A stretch of 64,000 nucleotides of DNA. Origin: Citrobacter freundii (lineage in GTDB: Bacteria; Bacteroidota; Bacteroidia; Chitinophagales; Chitinophagaceae). The DNA lies in NCBI GenBank assembly GCA_003243445.1, contig QFQQ01000006.1:1-64000 (forward strand), read 5' to 3'. The notes beneath the pieces were generated by a model. That model had not been told where the DNA came from. It worked only from the letters and a program-made list of their open reading frames with translations, and did no database searches. Made by a program: the position numbers and the translations under genes. Positions 44,718 through 54,177 of the stretch are shown here, one piece after another (within the stretch, counting starts at the first letter, position 1; each line of letters opens with the position of its first letter).

Positions 44718-47700
44718 ATGAAGCGAATTTTACTTGTCTGGTTAACGATTTTGTCGCTGGCTGCAAGTGCACAGACTTATAACAACGAATGGATCGATTA
44801 TTCCAAAACGTATTATAAGTTCAATGTGGCTGCTAATGGCGTTTACCGCATACCGCAATCATTGCTGGCATCCATCAATCTCGGTAGCACCAATGCCGAT
44901 CATTTTCAGCTCTGGAGAAACGGAAAACAGATCCCTATCTATACTTCAGTACAGGGCACCGCACTCGGAACTTCCGACTATATAGAATTCTGGGGAGAAA
45001 TGAATGATGGTAAACCCGATAATGCTTTGTACAGGGAGCCGGATTATCAGCTCAATGATCGCTGGAGCCTTCAGACAGATACAGCCGCATACTTCCTTAC
45101 TGTGAATACTGCGGGAGCAAATTTCCGCCTTACCACAACTGCCAATAACGTAACAGGTAATACACTTCCTGCAGAACCTTATTTTATTCATACAGAAGGT
45201 AATTATAAAAAGGTACAGATCAATGCAGGCCGTGCAGAGCAGGTATTGACCTCACTTGTTTATTCGTCTTCTTATGATTATGGTGAAGGTTGGACGGGTT
45301 CTTATATCATCAACGGACAAACTGAATCAAACGTGTTCAGCGGCCTTGCCACCTATACAGGAACAGGCGCACCGGCAGCCACGATCCGGCTGAATATGTG
45401 CGGAGCCGCCATGCAGGCACGTCGGTATCGTGTACGGATGAATGGCGATTCAATCCTCGGCGCATCACTCGATTATTATGAATATACCAAAACGGGAAAG
45501 CAGTTCCCTGTATCGTCCATTGCAGGTAATACGGCCAATGTTGAAGTGACAAATCTGGGTACGGAAGGGAATGACCGGATGGCCATTGCGCAGATCGAGC
45601 TGACTTACCCGCGCCGCTTTGATTTTAACGGACAGACAAATTTCGTTTTTCAGTTGCCCGCCAATGCCGCCGGAAATTATCTTGAGATCTCTAATTTCAA
45701 TTATAGTGGCGCAACGCCGGTGTTATACGATCTTACAAACGGACGCCGCTATGAAATGAATACTTCCAATCCTTCGCTGCTGCGGGTTGTATTGCAACCA
45801 TCCGCTGCAGAAAGACGGCTTGTGCTGGTCAGCGAAGTGGCAAGCAATATCAAAACCATCACCGGAATGGAACAACGCAATTTCGTTGATTACTCATTGC
45901 CGGGAAACCAGGGCGATTTCCTGATCATCACGAATGCATTGCTTACAGCAGCATCCGGTAATGGTGATCCTGTTGAAGACTACCGCCAATACAGAAGCTC
46001 TGCTGCCGGTGGTGGATTTAATGCAAAAGTTTATCTCATCGATCAGTTGGTGGATCAGTATGCGTTTGGTATAAAAATGCACCCGCTGTCAATCCGCAAT
46101 TTCCTCAGAAGCGCAAGAGACAAGAATACGACTAAGCCGAAATATGCCATGCTGATTGGTAAGGCAGTGATCTACACCTCGTATAATCAGTACCAGTCGA
46201 TGCCGAATATGACGCGTCTGCAACTGGTGCCTACATTCGGGAACCCGGCTTCTGATAACCTCCTGTCTGCACAGGGAAACAGCTCGGTACCGCTTACTCC
46301 CATCGGAAGGCTTTCCGTTGTAAATAAAGCAGAGATCACCGCTTATCTCGATAAGGTAAAAGCATACGAAGTACAGGCTAAAACAACAGCACCGGGCGTA
46401 AGTGATGCAGGATGGAAAAAGAATGTCATACACGTTACAGGGGCAAGTGATAAAGAAACTGCTGAGCTGCTTGCAAATGCATTGAACGGGCATAAGAGGA
46501 TCATTGAAGACACCTCTTATGGGGGTATTGTAAGCACATTTACCAAAACAACTACGGACGCAGTAGAGCAGGTGAGCGCCACACAGATCGGTAATCTGTT
46601 CAGGGCCGGTGTGGGAATTCTTACTTATTTCGGGCACTCATCCGCCACAACACTTGAATTTAATCTTGATAACCCGGAAGCATACGACAATGCGGGTAAA
46701 TATCCCGTGTTCATTGTAATGGGTTGTAATGCGGGTAACTTTTATCTCTATAATGAAGCAAGGCTCGCCATTAAAGAAACGATCTCTGAGAATTATATTC
46801 TTACACCAAACAGGGGAGCAGTTGCTTTCCTGGCGAGTACACACCTTGGTGTGGTGCACTATCTGGATATTTATAATTCGCGTTTCTATCGCGCCATGTC
46901 CACCACTAAATATGGTGGATCGATCGGTCAGATCATGGATGAAGCAATAGCGCAAATGCTTACGCTTACCTCGACAGAAGATTTTTATGCGCGTTTCCAG
47001 TGCGAGCAATTCACACTACATGGGGATCCGTCAGTAAGACCATATAGTTTTGAAAAACCGGATTATGCGATCGAAGCACCGATGATCAAAGTGACGCCTG
47101 CTTTTATCCCAATTTCTGAAACGAGTTTCAAGGTGGTTGCGCAGTATGTGAATATGGGTAAGTCAATCAACAAAAGCTTTGTGATCTCGATGAAAAGAAC
47201 CTTCCCTGACAACACATCAGAGATCGTCAGGAAAGATACCGTTACGCTTCGCGGATATATGGATTCGCTTACCTATATCATGCCTATCGTTGCGAGCCGT
47301 GACGTTGGTTTGAACAAGCTGACCGTTACGCTGGATGAAGCAGGAGAGATAGATGAATTGTATGAAACAAACAATACGGTCACAAAGGATGTATACATTA
47401 TCGAAGATGATGTGCGCCCTGTGTCTCCCTATAATTACACCATCCTGAATGAACAGAATCCGAAATTGGTTGCATCGTCAGCAAATCCGTTTGCTCCTGT
47501 TCGTAACTATCGTGTGGAAGTGGATACAACACAGGCATTCAATTCTCCGCTGATGGCTTCAAGCAGCGCAACATCTGCCGGCGGTGTGTTTGAATTCTCC
47601 CCGTCATTCAATATGACAGACAGCACGGTGTATTACTGGAGAGTTGCTCCAACCGCGGTCACTGGCGAACCGGTATGGAATTATTCATCGTTCCAGTATA

Positions 47701-49778
47701 TCGCCAATGGCCAGCCCGGATTTTCGCAGGCACATTATTATCAGTTTCTGAAAAATAAATACGACAGGCTGATACTTGGTGATGACCGTAAATATCATTT
47801 CACCGAATCAGTCAGTGATATCGATGTGACCACGGCAATTTATACGGGCAGCCAGGAGACGGGCAACTTTGCCTTATCCATTAACGGAGTGCGCGCGCAG
47901 GCGGGATTCTATTCACCGCTTTCTACCAATATCAACTCGCTTCGTTTTTATGTGATCGACCAAAAAACGAGCAAACCATGGAAGAATGTGCAGGTCGGCA
48001 GCACCGGCATGTACGGTAGCTATGCACCTGTTCCGATCAATTCAACGGTACTGACGGGCTTCTATCTCTTCGATATTTCCACTACCGCTGCACGTAAGAC
48101 GGTCATGGACTTCATCGACCTCGTGCCCGATGGTGATTATATCATTATTGCAAACAGTTCCTATGCATCAACTGTATTGCCGTCTGTGTGGTTGAATGAT
48201 ACCGCAACACTTGGTCATGGCAATTCGCTTTATCATAAAATTGAATCTTTAGGCATCACGCAATTATCATCGATCAATTCTTTTGTACCGTTCATTTTTG
48301 CGGTAGAGAAAGGCAACCAGACGCCGATCAAGCAGATCGTAGCCACATTCCCCTCGGAGGGACCAAAAGCGATCTTTGAGATCCGGGGTATACATCCGAT
48401 CGGTCATATGGAGTCTGAGCCGATCGGTCCGTCAAAAAGATGGGACGTGTTGAAATGGAAGGGAACAACGATCGAGCCTTCGTCAACCGATCACCCCGAG
48501 ATCAAAGTGCTTGGCGTTCGGAGCAATGGTCAGGTTGACACGCTCTTAACCGTACCGGAAAATCAAACGGAAGTATCACTGTCGTCAATAGATGCTGCGC
48601 TTTACCCGAATCTCAAGTTGCGCCTCGAAACGGTCGACTCCGTGCACTTCACGCCATTCCAGTTGAAGTACTGGATGGTGACCTATGAACAGGTTCCGGA
48701 AGGTGCTATTGCATCCAACGTATTCCTGAATATCAAGGATACGGTGGACGTGGGTGAACCGCTGAATATCGGTATAGGCTTCAAGAACGTAAGCAATGTA
48801 CCGTTTGACAGCGTGGCGGTGAAAGTTGTACTGACGGACAGGAATAACGTCGATCATGTGATCCCTGTTCCGAAACAAAAACCATTACAGAAAAATGAAG
48901 TAGCGCAGGTAACGGTACCGATCGATACTAAGACCTATGCGGGATCAAATACATTGTATATCGATTTCAATCCTGATAAAGATCAGCCTGAGCATTATAC
49001 ATTCAATAACTATGCGTTCAAAACGATCTATGTAAGGCCGGATACATTACAGCCATTGCTGGATATTACCTTCGATGGAGTGCATATTCTTAATAATGAT
49101 ATCGTGTCAGCAAAACCGGCGATCCTGGTAAAGCTGAGGGATGAAGCGAAATGGATGCCGCTTGATGATCCAAGCCTTGTATCTGTGCAGGTGAAATTCC
49201 CGAATGGTACCACGCGTAACTATTCATTTGCGAATACAGATACGCTGCAATTCCATGCGGCCAGCCAGCCGCCGAATACAGATAACTCGGCAAGTATCGA
49301 TTTCAAACCGCTTTTTGACCAGGATGGTGATTATGAACTGATCATTACCGGTAAGGATAAAAGTGATAATACAGCAGGCAATGTTGCTTATCGCGTTAAT
49401 TTCAAAGTGATCAACAAACCGATGATCTCGAATATGCTGAACTATCCGAACCCGTTCACTACATCAACCGCGTTTGTGTTCACCCTTACCGGTTCGGAAG
49501 TGCCGCAGAATATCCGCATACAGATCCTGACCATTACTGGTAAGATCGTCCGCGATATTACCAAGCAGGAACTGGGACCACTTCATATCGGCAGGAACAT
49601 CACCGAGTTCAAATGGGATGGTACCGACCAGTACGGTCAGAAATTGGCAAACGGCGTTTATCTGTACAGGGTTATTACCAACCAGAACGGCAAAGCACTG
49701 GACAAGTATAAAGCCGCGAATGATAACACAGATAAGTACTTTAATAATGGATATGGAAAAATGTATTTGATGAGATAG
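44718..49778 (+). CDS. porU2: C25-family peptidase, PorU2-like type IX secretion sortase
   Basis: 1686 residues. Signal peptide MKRILLVWLTILSLAASA. Gingipain (peptidase C25) domain with catalytic His640 in TYFGHSSATT and Cys670 in IVMGCNAGN. C-terminal to it come adhesin-like beta domains (CARDB-like segments such as LNKLTVTLDEAGEIDELYETNN). From about 1570 lies a T9SS type A sorting domain (YPNPF, then GTDQYGQKLANGVYLYRV). PorU cleaves sorting domains and attaches cargo to A-LPS; this protein is much longer than classical PorU, and I use the porU2 label for PorU-like paralogues paired with a PorV-family gene. Activity is inferred from intact His/Cys. Confidence 0.85.
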   Translation: MKRILLVWLTILSLAASAQTYNNEWIDYSKTYYKFNVAANGVYRIPQSLLASINLGSTNADHFQLWRNGKQIPIYTSVQGTALGTSDYIEFWGEMNDGKPDNALYREPDYQLNDRWSLQTDTAAYFLTVNTAGANFRLTTTANNVTGNTLPAEPYFIHTEGNYKKVQINAGRAEQVLTSLVYSSSYDYGEGWTGSYIINGQTESNVFSGLATYTGTGAPAATIRLNMCGAAMQARRYRVRMNGDSILGASLDYYEYTKTGKQFPVSSIAGNTANVEVTNLGTEGNDRMAIAQIELTYPRRFDFNGQTNFVFQLPANAAGNYLEISNFNYSGATPVLYDLTNGRRYEMNTSNPSLLRVVLQPSAAERRLVLVSEVASNIKTITGMEQRNFVDYSLPGNQGDFLIITNALLTAASGNGDPVEDYRQYRSSAAGGGFNAKVYLIDQLVDQYAFGIKMHPLSIRNFLRSARDKNTTKPKYAMLIGKAVIYTSYNQYQSMPNMTRLQLVPTFGNPASDNLLSAQGNSSVPLTPIGRLSVVNKAEITAYLDKVKAYEVQAKTTAPGVSDAGWKKNVIHVTGASDKETAELLANALNGHKRIIEDTSYGGIVSTFTKTTTDAVEQVSATQIGNLFRAGVGILTYFGHSSATTLEFNLDNPEAYDNAGKYPVFIVMGCNAGNFYLYNEARLAIKETISENYILTPNRGAVAFLASTHLGVVHYLDIYNSRFYRAMSTTKYGGSIGQIMDEAIAQMLTLTSTEDFYARFQCEQFTLHGDPSVRPYSFEKPDYAIEAPMIKVTPAFIPISETSFKVVAQYVNMGKSINKSFVISMKRTFPDNTSEIVRKDTVTLRGYMDSLTYIMPIVASRDVGLNKLTVTLDEAGEIDELYETNNTVTKDVYIIEDDVRPVSPYNYTILNEQNPKLVASSANPFAPVRNYRVEVDTTQAFNSPLMASSSATSAGGVFEFSPSFNMTDSTVYYWRVAPTAVTGEPVWNYSSFQYIANGQPGFSQAHYYQFLKNKYDRLILGDDRKYHFTESVSDIDVTTAIYTGSQETGNFALSINGVRAQAGFYSPLSTNINSLRFYVIDQKTSKPWKNVQVGSTGMYGSYAPVPINSTVLTGFYLFDISTTAARKTVMDFIDLVPDGDYIIIANSSYASTVLPSVWLNDTATLGHGNSLYHKIESLGITQLSSINSFVPFIFAVEKGNQTPIKQIVATFPSEGPKAIFEIRGIHPIGHMESEPIGPSKRWDVLKWKGTTIEPSSTDHPEIKVLGVRSNGQVDTLLTVPENQTEVSLSSIDAALYPNLKLRLETVDSVHFTPFQLKYWMVTYEQVPEGAIASNVFLNIKDTVDVGEPLNIGIGFKNVSNVPFDSVAVKVVLTDRNNVDHVIPVPKQKPLQKNEVAQVTVPIDTKTYAGSNTLYIDFNPDKDQPEHYTFNNYAFKTIYVRPDTLQPLLDITFDGVHILNNDIVSAKPAILVKLRDEAKWMPLDDPSLVSVQVKFPNGTTRNYSFANTDTLQFHAASQPPNTDNSASIDFKPLFDQDGDYELIITGKDKSDNTAGNVAYRVNFKVINKPMISNMLNYPNPFTTSTAFVFTLTGSEVPQNIRIQILTITGKIVRDITKQELGPLHIGRNITEFKWDGTDQYGQKLANGVYLYRVITNQNGKALDKYKAANDNTDKYFNNGYGKMYLMR

Positions 49779-49788
49779 GGGTAAAGGT

Positions 49789-49875
49789 TCCATAAGTTCC
49801 AGAAGTTTCAGAGGTTCCGTAGGTTAGTGAGTTTAACCTTTGGAACCTCTGAAACTTCTGGAACCTTTGAAACCT
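49789..49875. repeat. GGTTCCAGA-word inverted repeat (family f), copy 1
   Basis: Left arm AGTTCCAGAAGTTTCAGAGG words, right arm GGAACCTCTGAAACTTCTGG words, core GGTTAGTGAGTTTAACC palindromic. It lies upstream of the acyltransferase; copy 2 lies downstream of the same gene. Confidence 0.85.
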
Positions 49876-49883
49876 TAACTTTG
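49876..49883 (+). promoter_or_regulatory. -7 promoter element for the acyltransferase
   Basis: TAACTTTG, an exact TAnnTTTG match, 21 bp before the ATG. It directly follows the repeat arm, so any -33 element must lie inside the repeat. Confidence 0.55.
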
Positions 49884-49904
49884 CACCCTAACCATCGCCC
49901 GCTG

Positions 49905-50990
49905 ATGACCAGAACCAACTACTACCCCCAACTTGATTCAGTAAGAGGCTTATCTTTCCTGGCGATCTTTTTTTTTCACGCGGCTCATCCGGAATTTGGA
50001 GAGAGTGTTACAGGAAAACTTGTCGGGTTTTATTACGAACAATTGCCGCTGGCCATCGATGTATTCTTTATCCTTTCTTCTTTTTTGCTTACCTGGCTCG
50101 GTATAAAAGAATATGCAAAACAGCAAAAGGTATCACTGGGAAAATTTTTTCAGCGAAGGATTCTCCGGATCTGGCCATTGTATTTTGTATTTCTGACGCT
50201 TTGCTTCCTGCTATTCCCGGCGCTTGCGGCAAAAGCAGGACACCAGCTTACATTACCCGACCCGGTCTATTACTATTTCTTTGCCGCAAATTTTTATGAA
50301 CAGGAGCATGTTTTCTTTTTGCAGATCTTATGGACGATCTCGGTAGAAGAGCAATTCTATATTTTCCTGGGATTGATGATGCGTTTCTTTTTCAGGTACC
50401 TGACGGGGATCTTTATTGTACTGGTATTATGCAGCCTGGCATTTACCATTTACGCCAAAGAAAATGATCTGCCGTTTTATTTTCACACGCTCACTTACTG
50501 CGTTGATTTTGCAATGGGAGGACTGGCGGCTTTATTGCTTTCCAAAAGATCATCCTTAACAGCGTGGACAGCAAAACTGAGCGGTTCAAAAGCCGCTATA
50601 TTCTATTGCTGGCCGTTGATACAACTAACTGCTTTCTTCTTGCTCAACGAAGCGATCCATCATTATCTCATACTGTTATTGAACAGGTATTTGTTTATCG
50701 TCTATATCTGTCTTCTGCTGACGGAGCAACTGAGTAATTCCAATCGTATTCGTTTTTATGAAAGGAACAGATTTCTGATACTGACCGGCCGGATCTCATT
50801 CGGTCTTTATTGCTTTCATGGTCTTTCCATCACTGCATTCAATATGATCAACGGGCGTTTCAGTTCACCACTTTCGGCCTGGTTGCTCGTCCCGCTGATA
50901 TTTGGTTTCAACTTTGGATTGGCCTTTCTGAGCTATCGTTATTTCGAGAGTCCGTTTTTGCGTTTGAAGGATAGGTTGAGGGTGGTGTGA
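49905..50990 (+). CDS. Acyltransferase 3 (OafA/NodX-type) membrane protein
   Basis: 361 residues from the ATG at 49905; upstream codons are repeat DNA. About ten TM segments. Family motifs: YPQLDSVRGLSFLAIFFFHA (catalytic His region near the N-terminus), FFQRRILRIWPLYF and WTISVEEQFY. These enzymes O-acylate surface polysaccharides such as O-antigen or capsule using cytoplasmic acyl-CoA. It is single-gene, bracketed by two copies of the GGTTCCAGA repeat. Confidence 0.92.
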   Translation: MTRTNYYPQLDSVRGLSFLAIFFFHAAHPEFGESVTGKLVGFYYEQLPLAIDVFFILSSFLLTWLGIKEYAKQQKVSLGKFFQRRILRIWPLYFVFLTLCFLLFPALAAKAGHQLTLPDPVYYYFFAANFYEQEHVFFLQILWTISVEEQFYIFLGLMMRFFFRYLTGIFIVLVLCSLAFTIYAKENDLPFYFHTLTYCVDFAMGGLAALLLSKRSSLTAWTAKLSGSKAAIFYCWPLIQLTAFFLLNEAIHHYLILLLNRYLFIVYICLLLTEQLSNSNRIRFYERNRFLILTGRISFGLYCFHGLSITAFNMINGRFSSPLSAWLLVPLIFGFNFGLAFLSYRYFESPFLRLKDRLRVV

Positions 50991-50999
50991 GGCAGAGAA

Positions 51000-51159
51000 G
51001 GTTTGGAAGGTTTGGGAGGTTTGAAAAAGTTCCAGGGGTTCCAGTGGTTCCATGAGTTCCAAACGTTGGTAACAAACTTGTGAGTTCACATATGCCAAAG
51101 CTCTGCGATGTGAAGAACCTCTGGAACCTCTGGAACTCATGAAACCCCTGGAACCTTTC
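51000..51159. repeat. GGTTCCAGA-word inverted repeat (family f), copy 2
   Basis: Left arm has GGTTTGGAAGGTTTG and GTTCCAGGGGTTCCAGTGG words (51000-51063); right arm GAACCTCTGGAACCTCTGG and CATGAAACCCCTGGAACC (51116-51157). The core pairs GTTCACAT (51084-51091) with ATGTGAAGAAC (51109-51119). It fills the gap between the convergent acyltransferase and riboflavin synthase genes. Confidence 0.85.
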
Positions 51160-51756
51160 TTAGAAACCCTTCTGCAGCCTCATCTGCCTCTCGATATATT
51201 TCCCCAATACATCAAACTCCAAATTCACCGTGCTGCCAGGCTCTACTGATTGTATATCTGTATGCTCGTAGGTATAGGGAATGATCGCAACGGTAAAATG
51301 ATCCTTTCCGACGTTGAAGATGGTGAGGCTGATGCCATTCAGGCTGATGGATCCTTTTTCGATCACCAGGCCGGCAAATTCTTCGGGGAAAGCGATCTCA
51401 TATTCCCAGCTTCCCAGCTTATCGGTTTTGCTGATACAGGTGCCGGTAGTATCCACATGCCCTTGTACAAAATGACCGTCGAGCCGCCCATTAAAAGGCA
51501 GGCACCTCTCGATATTCACCAGCGAACCGACCACCCATTGATTCATGTTTGTCTTTTCAAGCGTCTCCGCAATGGCCGTCACGCGGTGCATTCCTCCTTT
51601 TATTTCCTCCACAGTCAGGCAAACTCCGCTATGGCTGACACTCTGATCCACCTTAAACTCTTCTGAAAGAGGCGATTCTACCCAATAGGTCTTATTTGAG
51701 CCATTGCTCAGTACTTCCCTGATCACTGCTTTTGCTTCAACGATTCCTGTAAACAT
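51160..51756 (-). CDS. ribE: Riboflavin synthase, alpha subunit
   Basis: 198 residues. Converts two 6,7-dimethyl-8-ribityllumazines to riboflavin. Opens with MFTGIVEAKAVI and has two tandem lumazine-binding domains (SHSGVCLTVEEI in the first, SLNGISLTIFNV in the second) and GHVDTTG between them, all typical. Standard length, single gene here, away from other rib genes; no FMN riboswitch was recognised upstream. Confidence 0.96.
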   Translation of the reverse strand: MFTGIVEAKAVIREVLSNGSNKTYWVESPLSEEFKVDQSVSHSGVCLTVEEIKGGMHRVTAIAETLEKTNMNQWVVGSLVNIERCLPFNGRLDGHFVQGHVDTTGTCISKTDKLGSWEYEIAFPEEFAGLVIEKGSISLNGISLTIFNVGKDHFTVAIIPYTYEHTDIQSVEPGSTVNLEFDVLGKYIERQMRLQKGF

Positions 51757-51794
51757 GGTGCAAAGGTGAGTTGTGGGGGGAGAAATTCCAAATT

Positions 51795-51949
51795 GACGGC
51801 CGACCGCCGACGGCCGACCACGGTATGGTCGCCGATAAAACGGGAATCAAGCAGATCCGGATTCAGCAAGCGTCGCCTGTATCCCGTTTTAATAGAAATG
51901 ACCAATCTTAATCGACCGTCGGCGGTCGGCCGTCGGTGGTCGGTGGTCC
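51795..51949. repeat. GGTCGGCCGTCGG-word inverted repeat (family c), copy 3
   Basis: Left arm 51795-51831 (GACGGCCGACCGCCGACGG), right arm 51911-51949 (ACCGTCGGCGGTCGGCCG and on). The core pairs AAAACGGGA (51837-51845) with TCCCGTTTT (51881-51889), a nested hairpin. Lies between divergent ribE and rpsU. Confidence 0.85.
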
Positions 51950-52020
51950 ATCATCCCCCGCCCCCAACTTTTTCTTTTTTCCAAAACTTTCCCTATCTTC
52001 GCGTTCCTAAAAAACATACC

Positions 52021-52028
52021 AAGGAGGT
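52021..52028 (+). promoter_or_regulatory. Perfect Shine-Dalgarno sequence of rpsU
   Basis: AAGGAGGT, fully complementary to the 16S anti-SD ACCTCCTT, 7 bases before the ATG. Most other genes in the window have no such motif. In Bacteroidota the anti-SD is sequestered with help of bS21, and rpsU itself is known to use a strong SD for autoregulation. Confidence 0.85.
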
Positions 52029-52035
52029 ATTAAAC

Positions 52036-52233
52036 ATGCTTATTATTGATTCTAAAGATTGCGAAAACATCGACAAGGCGCTGAAGAAGTACAAGAAGAA
52101 ATTCGAGAAATCGAAGACTTTGTTGCAACTGCGTGAGCGTCAGAGCTACACGAAGCCTTCCGTAGTGCGTCGTGGCCAGGTGCTTAAAGCGATCTACAAG
52201 CAGAGCATTGCGAGCGGAAAGATCGAAGGATAA
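52036..52233 (+). CDS. rpsU: 30S ribosomal protein bS21
   Basis: 65 residues, Arg/Lys rich, with FEKSKTLLQLRERQSYTKPS and VVRRGQVLKAIYKQ of the S21 family. Binds near the 3' end of 16S rRNA in the 30S platform. The start at 52036 is fixed by the SD at 52021; the longer open frame upstream is repeat DNA. A terminator follows within 30 bp, so it is monocistronic. A -7-like TATCTTCG lies at 51994-52001. Confidence 0.95.
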   Translation: MLIIDSKDCENIDKALKKYKKKFEKSKTLLQLRERQSYTKPSVVRRGQVLKAIYKQSIASGKIEG

Positions 52234-52259
52234 TCTCTTTTGATTTCATCATAATGAGC

Positions 52260-52297
52260 ATAGCTGCCGGACTCTGGTCTAGCAGCTATTTTTATTT
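52260..52297 (+). terminator. Terminator of rpsU
   Basis: Perfect 8-bp stem ATAGCTGC (52260-52267) / GCAGCTAT (52282-52289) with a 14-base loop, then TTTTTATTTT. Confidence 0.8.
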
Positions 52298-52599
52298 TAA
52301 GGCATTTCCCAGCGTGATTTTTTATTGTACCAACGCTGTACTGTTTCCCTATGATAACCCCGGCGTTAGTGTACCAGTAGTGTACCAAAACACCACAATC
52401 TCCATACAGTCTATACCTGCTCTCTACGGTTTCCCAGCCTTTTCTCTTCGGTCCACAGGTCGTTCAGCCATCTTCCTGCAGCCTGCCTGCAAGACTCACG
52501 GATATCATCGTACATCACTAACAATTAACTTAACCACATTGGTGCCCAAACACTCCTCCCTTGCAGCCAAATAAACCGCAAACTCTTCTATCCCAAAGC
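52298..52599. other. Gene-free gap between rpsU and the recombinase
   Basis: About 300 bp. GTGTACCA-type repeats (GTACCAGTAGTGTACCAAAA near 52371) are visible. Short frames on both strands carry no recognisable protein motif. Nothing else seen. Confidence 0.4.
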
Positions 52600-52656
52600 C
52601 GGCCATCGGCCATCGACCATCCAACATCCAACATCGATCATCGACCATCCAACATC
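52600..52656. repeat. CATCGACCATC-word array (family b), copy 4, single orientation
   Basis: Tandem words CATCGGCCATCGACCATCC, AACATCCAACATCGATCATC and CGACCATCCAACATCC. Only one orientation is present, unlike copies 1-3, so this may be half of a former inverted pair. It ends 30 bp before the recombinase start. Confidence 0.7.
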
Positions 52657-52685
52657 CCGATCCAACTTTGTCGTAAATTCGAACC

Positions 52686-53588
52686 ATGCAGGCAACCGAT
52701 CCCCGTATTCAATCCTTTCTTGACTATCTCAAATTTGAGAAACGGTATTCGCCTCATACCCTTCTTTCCTATCAGACGGACCTGCTGGATTTTTTTGCTT
52801 ACCTGGACAAAGATTATGGTGAGTTGAGACTGAATGAGATCACGCATGGTTTTATCCGAAGCTGGCTCGCGGGATTGAAGGAACAGCAACTGAGTTCGAG
52901 ATCGATCAACAGGAAGATCTCCAGTCTGCGCTCCTTCTTTAAATATCATCTGAGAAGGGGAGAGATAGAGGTATTGCCTACGGCGAATGTCATTTCCCCG
53001 AAGGTCAGTAAGCGGTTACCGGTCTTTATCAAGGAATCGGAGACAAAGGAGCTTATTACAAGCCTGAACCAGGCGGCGGAAGACTGGAAGAGTTTGAATG
53101 CAAAAATGCTGATCACCATGTTCTATGCAACGGGTATGCGGTTGAGCGAACTGATAGGGTTGAAGGAAAAACAACTTGACCTGGGGCGGCTTCGCATAAA
53201 GGTGCTGGGGAAGGGAAATAAGGAGCGGATCATCCCTGTAAGTGAGGACGTGGTGGCCTGTATCCGGGATTACCAGGGCTGGAAAAAGAAGGAGTTCGAA
53301 GCACCGGAGGAGGGTATCCTGCTTGTAACGGAGAAGGGAAAGAAGATGTACCCTAAATATGCCTATCTGCTGGTAAAAAAATATCTCTCGCAGGCAAGTA
53401 CGCTTGATAAAAAAAGCCCACACGTCCTTAGGCATACGTTTGCGACACACCTGATGAACAACGGGGCGGACCTGAATGCGGTAAAGGAACTGCTGGGCCA
53501 CGCCAGTCTTGCGGCCACGCAGGTTTATACCCATACCACGATCGAGAAGCTGAAAGATGTGTATAAAAAAGCCCACCCGAAAGCATGA
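52686..53588 (+). CDS. xerD: Tyrosine recombinase, XerC/XerD type
   Basis: 300 residues, the size of chromosomal Xer proteins. N-terminal SAM-like core-binding domain (1-100) and C-terminal catalytic domain with R152 (YATGMRLSEL), K176 (LGKGNKER), H246 and R249 (HVLRHTFATH), H272 (LLGHASLAATQ) and nucleophile Y281 (VYTH). Resolves chromosome dimers at dif with its partner. XerC and XerD cannot be separated by eye. The neighbours are housekeeping genes and no attachment sites or cargo are seen, so it is not read as an element integrase. Confidence 0.9.
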   Translation: MQATDPRIQSFLDYLKFEKRYSPHTLLSYQTDLLDFFAYLDKDYGELRLNEITHGFIRSWLAGLKEQQLSSRSINRKISSLRSFFKYHLRRGEIEVLPTANVISPKVSKRLPVFIKESETKELITSLNQAAEDWKSLNAKMLITMFYATGMRLSELIGLKEKQLDLGRLRIKVLGKGNKERIIPVSEDVVACIRDYQGWKKKEFEAPEEGILLVTEKGKKMYPKYAYLLVKKYLSQASTLDKKSPHVLRHTFATHLMNNGADLNAVKELLGHASLAATQVYTHTTIEKLKDVYKKAHPKA

Positions 53589-53737
53589 GAAAAATCATGT
53601 CTGACACAATATTTTTTTAGCAAAAATTTGTTGCAAAAGCTTTCGTTTTACAGTAACTTCATAGCAGTCACCGGGGTTGACTTAGGTGATGAACAGTTCT
53701 TTATTTAATTGTTTCACTGTTTTAAAAAAAGACGACT

Positions 53738-54037
53738 ATGAACGTAAACATTCAGACAGTTCGCTTTGATGCGGATTCAGCATTAATCGAGTACATCAAC
53801 CGAAAATTACAAAAGCTGAATACCTTTCATGACCGCATCATACAGGTACAGGTGTTTCTGAAATTAGATAACGTGGTTCATACGATCAAAGACAAGATTG
53901 CAGAGATCAGGATTCATGTTCCGCGCCACGAATTTTTTGTTAAGTCAACCAGTAAATCATTTGAAGGCTCATTCGACAATGCATTCGACTCAATCGTAAC
54001 ACAAATAAAAAGAAAGAAAGAAAAGCAAGCAGCTTAA
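53738..54037 (+). CDS. hpf: Ribosome hibernation promoting factor, short HPF/RaiA type
   Basis: 99 residues of the S30AE fold: MNVNIQTVRFDADSALIEYI, KLDNVVHTIKDKIAEIRIHV, and a basic C-terminus (TQIKRKKEKQAA). Binds the decoding region of idle 70S ribosomes. No long-form dimerisation domain. It lies 149 bp after xerD with its own terminator. Confidence 0.92.
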   Translation: MNVNIQTVRFDADSALIEYINRKLQKLNTFHDRIIQVQVFLKLDNVVHTIKDKIAEIRIHVPRHEFFVKSTSKSFEGSFDNAFDSIVTQIKRKKEKQAA

Positions 54038-54045
54038 CAGCAAAG

Positions 54046-54073
54046 ACCCGGGTAACCCCGGGTTTTTGTTTTT
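54046..54073 (+). terminator. Terminator of hpf
   Basis: Stem ACCCGGG (54046-54052) / CCCGGGT (54057-54063), loop of four, then TTTTTGTTTTTT. Starts 9 bp after the stop. Confidence 0.9.
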
Positions 54074-54177
54074 TATAACGGAAAGAGCCAGACCATTGCT
54101 GGCCGGTAAAACAATGATCATATCCTCTCCAGGCAGCCCGGTGCGTAGCCGGATCGCGCATTCCTCCAACCACAATA

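Noticed and set aside
52254..52574. 106-codon frame after rpsU and a 64-codon frame opposite it
   Set aside because: They begin inside the rpsU terminator or overlap rpsU, with no signal, motif or initiation region.
52686..53588. Recombinase as the integrase of a mobile element
   Set aside because: Its size and motifs match chromosomal Xer, its neighbours are housekeeping genes, and no att-type duplications or cargo were seen.
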